A DNA stretch of 7,177 nt, taken from Candidatus Poribacteria bacterium (lineage in GTDB: Bacteria; Poribacteria; WGA-4E; WGA-3G). The number at the start of each line of letters is the position of its first letter. Positions within the stretch are counted from its first letter, which is position 1. The position numbers and the translations under genes were made by a program. Location: contig VXXH01000257.1 of the NCBI GenBank assembly GCA_009835515.1, positions 1-7,177 of the forward strand. Direction: 5' to 3'. The notes beneath the pieces are model-generated. The model worked only from the letters and a program-made list of their open reading frames with translations, made no database searches and was not told the DNA's origin. Below are positions 1-5,530 of this stretch, in pieces.

Positions 1-43
1 CGATTATCTCGGCAAGCAAGAAAAACCGCGCCTTTTATGCGTC

Positions 44-66
44 AGGAGCGTTCACAAAACGCTCCT
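44..66 (-). terminator. Hairpin downstream of DUF5916 copy A, possible terminator
   Basis: A perfect 9-bp inverted repeat (arms 44-52 and 58-66, 5-nt loop) lies 33 bp past the stop codon of the gene ending at 100. Read on the minus strand there is no T-run directly after the stem; the first one lies about 20 nt further on (positions 21-25). It is therefore a weak intrinsic terminator at best, or only an mRNA 3'-end stabiliser. No other gene is visible in positions 1-99. Confidence 0.4.
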
Positions 67-99
67 CTGGAAGATTTTTCGGTGGAAATACTAAGGTAT

Positions 100-2172
100 C
101 TAAAATGCCCGGATCACCTTAGCGACTAAACGCTGTTTGAATTCTTGGGCGTTTGGATCGCCGAGGATGATAAAGAAATCAGTGCCAGCATATCCAGAAC
201 GGCGCAATGCAAAGTAGATATTGATGTCTTCTACTTGCCAGATTAAACGACTGCCGAGGCTTAGTGCCGGACTGAAATCGTAAGTAAGCGTTAAGATCTG
301 TTGGTATCGCCGCTCGAAATGCCACTGGATTTGGGAAGTCAAGCCAGCAGTGAAACCGTAAGCACGCAGATTTAGATTTCCACTAATGCGATAAATTGGT
401 TCACCTGCTTGTTCACCCCAATCATAGTCAACACTGACATTGTTAAAACGATCCGAGGCACGGATTCCTAAACTGACACCAAACAGAGAATCTGTGAATT
501 CCGCAAATCTACCGCCGGACCAGGAAGCAGAAACTGCGTAATCACTGTGTGTCAAGAGTTGTGTGAACAGTCTGAGATTACGGCGGAAAACGTCACCTTC
601 ATAGGTGTTAGAAGCCTCAGAATGGGCAAAGAGGGTAATACTACGAACAATCCCCTCGCGCCACTCGTTTTTAATACCACCACCTAAGGTGAAACCTCGA
701 TATCCTGTAAAAGGATGATAACCGAGATGATTGACGAAATCCGGATCCCTAAAAAAGGCATAGGAGTATGATTGAACGAGGGGACCGGCGTACCGTAAAC
801 CGATAGTCCCTTCCCTACCATCCGATTCGTCCGCCCAGGTTTGGGTAAGATCACTGAAAATTGTCAACCTACCACGTCTGGCATTACCCGATATATGACC
901 AACATTGTTCAACGGATTATCCCGTTTGTGATGTGACAAGAATGCAGCACTGATTTTAGATGTCGCTGTCAGGGATTGGGAGGCACTCAGGATAAAGTTC
1001 TGGTTGTTTTTATGGTACGTACCTAAGGTGCCAACTGATGTGTTTTTCCCCAGTTTCCCAAAGAGTTTAAGCCCACCGTCCATATCCTCTATCCGCCGTG
1101 AGTGGAAAAGCTGCCCAACGTTATAGACGTTGCCACCCTCGGAAAAGAAAGGACGGCGATCTGGCACATAGCGTTCACCGTAAGAGAAATCAATACCTTC
1201 CACAGCCTGTTCAATATTATCAAAGTCGGGGTTGGCTGTCCCGATGAGCCGTAGTTGCGGCGTAACCTCATAGCGGATATCGGCTCCTGCGCGAGCAGTA
1301 TATTCCCTTCGCGACCGGGAGGTCGCTCCTACAGAATCCTCCGTTTCGCTGATACCACCGATCAGATAAGGTAGAAACTTCAACTCACGTTGTCGCGGCG
1401 GCGGTAGGACATTAACCCAGTGTCCATCGTTCTCATTAAATTCGTTGACACCCAAGTTGGACCACCATGTACGTGCCCCGGTTCGCTGCTGCCCTCTATC
1501 AATGTTAATGCCCATTCGAATTGGTTCTTTTGTATCGGGATAATCGAGCATCTGCCACGGGATTTCCATCTCTACGATCCAACCGTCATCTACAACTTGT
1601 GCAGCAGCCTTCCATAATCCGATCCATTCGCTTTTTTCGGCGCGTCCGGTGGCGAGATGTGCGTATTTCGTGCCGAGCGCGTTCGCCATAAAGAAGTTTC
1701 TATCGGAAAATTGGTGCGTGTGGAACGGATCCAGACTGAAGGACATCCAGTCTTCACCTTGAAATCGGGTTTGGTCTTTGGTTTGGCGGGCGACAATTTT
1801 ATCGGGCATATCGTCATAGAGATAAACACCGAGATAGATGGCTTTATCTGTATAAACGAGACGACCAACAGATTGACTTTTCGACAGTTCTCCTGTGCGT
1901 TCATCAATGAAACCGGTCGCTTGCGGCGCGTCTTGCCAGCAGGCATCGTCAAGGGCACCGTCAACGGTGGGTGGCTGTTCGGTCTTGACTGCCAGGAGTT
2001 CTTTCTTAACAGTCTGTATGTTTTCTTCTGCCCAAGTATTTAAGTTTGTGATTAAGGTAAATGACAGTACAACGAGCAACAGTATCGGATAAGTTTTCTG
2101 TTTTGTTCGTCTATTTGTAGTGTCTCTGTGCGCAACGTAATTCTCTGCTGTCGTAAATTTCGACAATCTCAT
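100..2172 (-). CDS. CBM9-like domain / DUF5916 outer-membrane protein (copy A)
   Basis: A complete 690-residue protein with the layout of the 'carbohydrate-binding family 9 domain / DUF5916' family: an N-terminal CBM9-like beta-sandwich followed by a probable outer-membrane beta-barrel. Residues 29-44 are hydrophobic after a long basic N-region, and a signal-peptidase site fits after TWA (residue 48). The CBM9-like start motif VDGALDDACW is at 70-79 and that domain runs to about 255. The DUF5916 part includes the family-typical GERYVPDRRPFFSEGG stretch ending near 347. The rest alternates short polar and aromatic strands and ends in VIRAF, with the terminal Phe usual for barrel proteins. The start is supported by GGAGGA at 2181-2186, 8 nt upstream. 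A partial paralogue lies at 5531-7177. Compared with it, this copy has 7 extra residues near 280-289, encoded over a palindrome. The substrate is unknown: family members are annotated only by domain, so a role in glycan binding or uptake is a guess. Confidence 0.88.
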   Translation of the reverse strand: MRLSKFTTAENYVAHRDTTNRRTKQKTYPILLLVVLSFTLITNLNTWAEENIQTVKKELLAVKTEQPPTVDGALDDACWQDAPQATGFIDERTGELSKSQSVGRLVYTDKAIYLGVYLYDDMPDKIVARQTKDQTRFQGEDWMSFSLDPFHTHQFSDRNFFMANALGTKYAHLATGRAEKSEWIGLWKAAAQVVDDGWIVEMEIPWQMLDYPDTKEPIRMGINIDRGQQRTGARTWWSNLGVNEFNENDGHWVNVLPPPRQRELKFLPYLIGGISETEDSVGATSRSRREYTARAGADIRYEVTPQLRLIGTANPDFDNIEQAVEGIDFSYGERYVPDRRPFFSEGGNVYNVGQLFHSRRIEDMDGGLKLFGKLGKNTSVGTLGTYHKNNQNFILSASQSLTATSKISAAFLSHHKRDNPLNNVGHISGNARRGRLTIFSDLTQTWADESDGREGTIGLRYAGPLVQSYSYAFFRDPDFVNHLGYHPFTGYRGFTLGGGIKNEWREGIVRSITLFAHSEASNTYEGDVFRRNLRLFTQLLTHSDYAVSASWSGGRFAEFTDSLFGVSLGIRASDRFNNVSVDYDWGEQAGEPIYRISGNLNLRAYGFTAGLTSQIQWHFERRYQQILTLTYDFSPALSLGSRLIWQVEDINIYFALRRSGYAGTDFFIILGDPNAQEFKQRLVAKVIRAF
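1311..1333 (-). repeat. REP-like palindrome inside the DUF5916 copy A coding sequence
   Basis: Positions 1311-1316 and 1321-1326 form a perfect 6-bp inverted repeat with a 4-nt loop. On the minus strand it is preceded by TGTAGGA (1333-1327). The block encodes the region around SVGATSRSR, which falls where copy A has 7 residues more than copy B. The leader TGTAGG-GCGA resembles the intergenic hairpin at 3975-4003 (TGTAGGGGCGAGG). I infer a short repetitive palindrome that entered in frame, but a small tandem or slippage expansion is also possible. Confidence 0.5.
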
Positions 2173-2198
2173 TAATTAGTTCCTCCGCATGTGAGTAT

Positions 2199-2204
2199 TT
2201 TATA
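2199..2204 (-). promoter_or_regulatory. Weak -10-like box upstream of DUF5916 copy A
   Basis: On the minus strand TATAAA (2204-2199) lies 26 nt before the start codon of the gene at 2172. No convincing -35 box at 16-18 bp spacing is visible; TTCATC is 19 bp away, within the hairpin arm. It is reported as a candidate only, because the promoter consensus of this organism is unknown. Confidence 0.22.
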
Positions 2205-2223
2205 GGTGTAAACGCTACAATTT

Positions 2224-2258
2224 GATGAAGATTAAGAAGTGGTTTCTTAATCTTCATC
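2224..2258. repeat. Perfect 15-bp inverted repeat, 5-nt loop
   Basis: Arms 2224-2238 and 2244-2258 are exactly complementary around the loop GTGGT. It lies between the permease/FtsZ-relic side and the promoter region of DUF5916 copy A. There is no T-tract on either strand, so it is not a classical intrinsic terminator. It could insulate the permease transcript from copy A, act as an operator, or be a remnant of a mobile repeat. A weaker 5-bp stem (2263-2267 with 2274-2278) sits beside it. Confidence 0.6.
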
Positions 2259-2350
2259 GTTTGCCACTGCCGTGTGGCACTTACCCTTATAGAGACGCAC
2301 ACTCTAAAAAAGATAGTGAAAGCGTATTTTTCCCACACCGAATGAGAAAA

Positions 2351-2413
2351 CTAAGCAGTCCTATGCATGATGCTGGCATGAAATTCCGTGATGCTTTCAA
2401 TGCAGCGGCGCAG
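2351..2413 (-). pseudogene. Relic of the 3' end of an FtsZ-like (sigma-FtsZ type) gene
   Basis: Read on the minus strand, this stretch encodes LRRCIESITEFHASIMHRTA followed by TAG. The intact sigma-FtsZ gene ends LLRGVESITEFHTSTMRSAT followed by TAA. I count 46 of 63 nucleotides and 11 of 20 residues identical with no gaps. Several differences inside the shared SITEFH core are synonymous third positions (AGC/AGT, ACG/ACA), so the piece diverged for a time as coding sequence. Nothing upstream resembles FtsZ: the permease stop codon lies only 33 bp away, in the same frame. It is a decayed duplicate, with no start codon and no GTPase core. Confidence 0.72.
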
Positions 2414-2446
2414 AGGTAAAGATGGTTTAGTTTTTTTGTCTTTAGT

Positions 2447-3730
2447 TTACTCCGCACGCAGTGCCTCAATCGGTGACAACTGCATGGCTTTTACGGCAGG
2501 GTACAGTCCAAAGCAGATGCCAAGCACTGCGGAGAAGGAAACCGATATCAATATCCACTGAGGCGAGAATATCGCAGGCCACACGGGAACGATTTTCACT
2601 ATTCTCACGGCAAGATGCGCCATTCCCTTACCCGCGAAGACACCCAGTCCAACGCCGAGCAATCCACCGATACTACACAAACTAACAGACTCACTTAAAA
2701 ATTGGAGCAGGATATCAGATTTTTTGGCACCGAGTGCCTTACACAAGCCGATTTCGCGTGTGCGCTCCCCTACGGCAACCAACATCATATTCATGATACC
2801 GATGCCGCCCACAAGAAGTGAAAACCCAGCAATACTGCCCAATGCGATCTTTATAACAGTACTGATCTTCAATAGGCTTGATGTCGCACTATGTATCTCA
2901 AAGATGCGGAAGAAGTCGTCTTCGTTTCGGTGGCGTTTGCGGATAACTGCTTTAACTTCCTCAATGGCTTTCGGAACTGCCTCTACGGTGGATGCGTGAA
3001 CGACAATCTGCAAGATCCTATCGTTGCCAGTGAAGCGTTGTTGTATCGTCGTCACTGGAATAAAGATCTGCGCATCGTAATTCATGCCAAACTTAAGACT
3101 TCGCCCGCGGGGGACAAGCGTGCCGATGACAATAAATCTTTCAGTTCGTCGCTTATGTTTGTATTGCCTACTGACACTTCCGATTTTTATTTCTTTGCCG
3201 ATAGGCGATGCGTTTCCAAAAAGATCAGTCACCACATCCATTCCGAGAACGGCGACTTTTGTGGCATTGTTAACGTCATCCCTTGAAATAAACCTTCCTG
3301 CTTGTAAGTCCCACTTCATTAATTCAGTGTAGACTTCATTCACGCCGTAATAGCCCGCTCGTGTGTTTGAACCGTCTTTGGCTTGCACCAACGCACCCGA
3401 GTACGACGGAAGGCGCAGGGTAACCCCTTTCACGGATGAACACGCTGCTTCAATTGCCAAGACATCACCATAGTTAAAGTGTTCTTTGCTCCGAATCGGT
3501 ACGCGGCGGCCGCCTACTAACTTGGTAGAAACGCGGTAAAGTGTGAAGGTGTTAAGTCCACCGAGTTTTTGAATATCCTCAAGAATAATCTCTTTAGCAC
3601 CATCACCAACAGCAATCATAGCAAGTACAGATGCAATACCGATAATAATGCCAAGTGTTGTCAACAAAGAACGCAGCTTATTTTTCAGAAGTGCTTTTAT
3701 TCCAACGGAAATGCTCTCAAGGAAACGCAT
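2447..3730 (-). CDS. MacB/FtsX-type ABC transporter permease
   Basis: A 427-residue inner-membrane permease of the MacB/LolC/FtsX class. One transmembrane helix lies near the N-terminus (about 22-42), followed by a large extracytoplasmic MacB periplasmic-core domain (about 43-285). Three helices follow (about 295-318, 349-371 and 392-412). The loop GERTREIGLCKALGAKKSDI (321-340) is the cytoplasmic segment that contacts the ATPase in this family, and the end SPIEALRAE is typical. Length and topology match single-unit permeases of this class. GGAGGG at 3736-3741, 5 nt before ATG, fixes the start. Such proteins work as dimers with a MacB/LolD-like ATPase to move lipoproteins, peptides or drugs mechanically. 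No ATPase gene is adjacent: a sigma-FtsZ gene lies 317 bp upstream and a gene relic 33 bp downstream. The ATPase must be elsewhere or lost, so the substrate is unknown. Confidence 0.9.
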   Translation of the reverse strand: MRFLESISVGIKALLKNKLRSLLTTLGIIIGIASVLAMIAVGDGAKEIILEDIQKLGGLNTFTLYRVSTKLVGGRRVPIRSKEHFNYGDVLAIEAACSSVKGVTLRLPSYSGALVQAKDGSNTRAGYYGVNEVYTELMKWDLQAGRFISRDDVNNATKVAVLGMDVVTDLFGNASPIGKEIKIGSVSRQYKHKRRTERFIVIGTLVPRGRSLKFGMNYDAQIFIPVTTIQQRFTGNDRILQIVVHASTVEAVPKAIEEVKAVIRKRHRNEDDFFRIFEIHSATSSLLKISTVIKIALGSIAGFSLLVGGIGIMNMMLVAVGERTREIGLCKALGAKKSDILLQFLSESVSLCSIGGLLGVGLGVFAGKGMAHLAVRIVKIVPVWPAIFSPQWILISVSFSAVLGICFGLYPAVKAMQLSPIEALRAE

Positions 3731-4047
3731 TTCATCCCTCCAGACACTTTACTCGCGTTGACCTGCTTGGCTGCCGGCAAACTATTTCTGAAACAAACTA
3801 TGCTATACGCCACCGCGTTGAATAAGGTCTATGTGAGCGCGAGCATCAACGCACCTTCCATTACTAAGGACGAATCTTATTAACATTCAAAGTGGTGGAG
3901 AGTCAATAGGCGAAGGGGAAGCGAGTGCTTTAGCAAGTTTCAAATTGCGGGTAGCCCCAGTTCATAGTTTAGTCTGTAGGGGCGAGGTAACCTCGCCCCT
4001 ACAGTTGGTGAAAGGACCTATTGTTTTCTTGCACAGTCCGAAAAAAC
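3731..4047. other. 317-bp intergenic region without a recognisable gene
   Basis: It lies between the sigma-FtsZ stop and the permease start. Apart from the permease ribosome site (3736-3741) and the 29-bp hairpin at 3975-4003, I see nothing I can name. No reading frame here looks like a protein, and the remains of an ABC ATPase that might have preceded the permease are not recognisable. A permease promoter is presumably present, but no box pair stands out. Confidence 0.6.
3975..4003. repeat. REP-like 13-bp perfect hairpin downstream of sigma-FtsZ
   Basis: Arms TGTAGGGGCGAGG (3975-3987) and its exact complement (3991-4003) flank a 3-nt loop (TAA). The element begins 44 bp past the sigma-FtsZ stop. 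GC-rich palindromes starting GTAGGGGCG are known as dispersed intergenic repeats in several bacterial groups. Without a T-run it is not a standard terminator, though a stem this stable could still stop or protect a transcript. It shares its leader with the palindrome inside DUF5916 copy A. Confidence 0.65.
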
Positions 4048-4677
4048 TTAAGTGGCACTACGCATGGTACTGGTATGAAATTCTGTGATACTTTCGACAC
4101 CTCGGAGCAGCATTTCATCGCTTAGACTGAACGCTTCACGTATTTTTAATGACCGATCCATCCGGTCAAGCAGCCGTTGATTCGGTACCACAACAACGGA
4201 ATCAGCATTTCCTTGAAGCTCTTGTAATCCTTGTTCTGCTTTTTCGATGCGACGTTGACCTTCAAAATTGAACGGACGCGTCACAACGCCTACCGTTAAA
4301 GCCCCTTGCTCTCGAGCGAGAGAAGCAATCAGAGGCGAAGCGCCTGCTCCCGTTCCGCCACCCATTCCAGCAATGATAAAGACAAGATCCGCGTCTGCAA
4401 CGATGGCACCGAGTTTTTCTTTGTCTTCCTCAGCTGCCTTTTTCCCTATCTCTGGATTCGCTCCACAATACCCGGGTGTGGTGTTAACACCGATCAGTAC
4501 CGGTATTACCTCCTCGCACTTCTCGAGTGCTTGCTGATCCACATTCACAACGTAAAATTCAATGTCCGTCAAACCGACTTCAACCATTCGGTTGACAGCG
4601 TTGCCGCCCGCACCACCGACACCAATAACCTTGATTCTGGTTCCGGTGTGTTTGGATCCTTCTCGTTTAGTTGACAT
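4048..4677 (-). other. FtsZ-like module of the fusion, with a possible independent start at Met189
   Basis: Met189 begins MSTKREGSK, a typical short disordered FtsZ N-terminus directly before the Rossmann-like GTPase fold. It is preceded by its own purine-rich site. Translation from here would give a 209-residue FtsZ-like protein without the sigma part. It keeps the loops that bind guanine nucleotide but lacks the T7 aspartate, which in FtsZ filaments activates hydrolysis in the adjoining subunit. By family knowledge such a piece could bind GTP and pair with one face of an FtsZ subunit while blocking growth on the other. That is inference. Confidence 0.5.
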
Positions 4678-5241
4678 AATTCCCTCTCTTATGAGTTCGA
4701 CACCGAATTCCTTGCGTAGGAGTTCACGTGTTTGTCTTAATTGAGTCTTGATAGTGCCTATCGCTAATCCAAGTTCGCTGTGGATTTCCTTGATACTCCA
4801 CAATTCCAGATAGTATAGAATCGCAACATTACGCACTTTGTCTGGGAGGTGAAATACTGCTTCTCTTAGATCGTTCCACAGTTCTGTTTCCCGAAAACGT
4901 GCGCCCGCGTCCTGATCAATGCGATCAGCGAGGTCAGCGTGGTTCTCCGGAATTTCACTCCTTGAATGCTGGACAGACGCGTAGTATCGGGTGCAAGCGT
5001 TGTAAGCGATGCGCTGTAACCAGGCACCAAAACTTCCGACGCTCCGTAGTCCACTGATGTTTTCCCAGACAGCCCGCCAGATGTCCATGAGTATCTCTTC
5101 AGCATCCCGACGTTGTCTCGAATTTGAGATAACCACTTTCCAGACGCGAGGACTGTAACGCGACATCAGCTCTGTAAATGCTGACTCATCACCGGCTTGT
5201 ACGCGTTGAATGAGTTCTTCATCTCTCAAGTTAGTGTGCAT
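4048..5241 (-). CDS. ECF sigma factor fused to truncated FtsZ GTPase domain
   Basis: One uninterrupted 397-residue frame. Residues about 7-85 are sigma-70 region 2 (EELIQRVQAGDESAFTEL..., DAEEILMDIWRAVWENI), and 120-178 are region 4 with its helix-turn-helix (SIKEIHSELGLAIGTIKTQL). From 203 on it is FtsZ-like: the G-loop GVGGAGGNAVNRM (207-219), NVDQQAL (233-239), a T3-like loop TTPGYCGANPEIG, the tubulin signature as GMGGGTGAGAS (292-302; usual FtsZ has GGGTGTG), RPFNFEGQRR (322-331) and VPNQRLL (352-358). It ends after GVESITE with the tail FHTSTMRSAT, where FtsZ normally continues into the T7 loop (NxDFAD) and the C-terminal domain, so about half of FtsZ is missing. GAGGA at 5248-5252 supports the start. 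ECF sigmas direct RNA polymerase to specific promoters; FtsZ is the division GTPase. The joint function is unknown. It is unlikely to be the cell's main FtsZ, and no anti-sigma gene is seen beside it. Confidence 0.85.
   Translation of the reverse strand: MHTNLRDEELIQRVQAGDESAFTELMSRYSPRVWKVVISNSRQRRDAEEILMDIWRAVWENISGLRSVGSFGAWLQRIAYNACTRYYASVQHSRSEIPENHADLADRIDQDAGARFRETELWNDLREAVFHLPDKVRNVAILYYLELWSIKEIHSELGLAIGTIKTQLRQTRELLRKEFGVELIREGIMSTKREGSKHTGTRIKVIGVGGAGGNAVNRMVEVGLTDIEFYVVNVDQQALEKCEEVIPVLIGVNTTPGYCGANPEIGKKAAEEDKEKLGAIVADADLVFIIAGMGGGTGAGASPLIASLAREQGALTVGVVTRPFNFEGQRRIEKAEQGLQELQGNADSVVVVPNQRLLDRMDRSLKIREAFSLSDEMLLRGVESITEFHTSTMRSAT
4681..4688 (-). promoter_or_regulatory. Internal ribosome-binding site before Met189 of sigma-FtsZ
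   Basis: On the minus strand GAGAGGGA lies directly upstream of ATT-ATG at 4677. The gap from the GAGGG core to ATG is 4 nt, somewhat short but usable. It sits at the sigma/FtsZ junction, where a gene boundary would be expected if the two parts were once separate, translationally coupled genes. Confidence 0.42.
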
Positions 5242-5306
5242 AGACAGTCCTCAATTTGCTTTTAACCTAAAGAGCAGGATTTTTGGGGAGGCGGTTTAAA
5301 AAAGTA

Positions 5307-5399
5307 GGACTTACGCGAATTTAGCATAGTGAGATTTTTGATTTTCAAATCCCTCAATCTGCTCATCAGCCGGCCTTGACGGACCAACTGCGTAAGCCC
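5307..5399. mobile_element. MITE-like 93-bp element with imperfect terminal inverted repeats and TA flanks
   Basis: The left end GGACTTACGC (5307-5316) and right end GCGTAAGCCC (5390-5399) are inverted repeats matching at 9 of 10 positions. Both sides are flanked by TA (5305-5306 and 5400-5401), as expected for an element that duplicates a TA target. No transposase is encoded, so it would be a non-autonomous derivative. It lies directly upstream of the sigma-FtsZ gene and may supply or disturb that gene's promoter. A third copy of the end motif (minus-strand GACTTACGCA, 5513-5522) lies near the end of DUF5916 copy B. With such short ends, chance cannot be excluded. Confidence 0.42.
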
Positions 5400-5530
5400 T
5401 AAATATTTTAACCGAGTTTCGTTATTTATTCAATGAGATCACTTTTACATTGTTTTCTACGCGCCTCCTGGGATTCATCTTATTTTCCCAAAGGCATTCG
5501 CGCAAGATGTACTGCGTAAGTCGTAAGAAA

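Noticed and set aside
1590..2043. Overlapping open frames on both strands inside DUF5916 copy A, up to 128 codons
   Set aside because: They lie fully inside a well-supported gene, show no domain pattern, and have no convincing ribosome sites. They are by-products of the codon use of the real gene.
2222..2419. Short plus- and minus-strand frames starting MKIKK on both sides of the hairpin
   Set aside because: The matching starts are a consequence of the palindrome at 2224-2258 and do not indicate two small genes.
3569..3883. A 104-codon plus-strand frame overlapping the start of the permease
   Set aside because: It is half antisense to the permease and half in the intergenic region. Its translation has no recognisable features, and the hydrophobic stretch alone does not make it a lipoprotein.
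3975..4003. CRISPR repeat
   Set aside because: There is only one copy with no regular spacers; it is a single perfect hairpin.
5466..5490. TGGGA/TCCCA stem after DUF5916 copy B as a terminator
   Set aside because: The stem has only 5 bp with a 12-nt loop and no T-run follows it on the minus strand.
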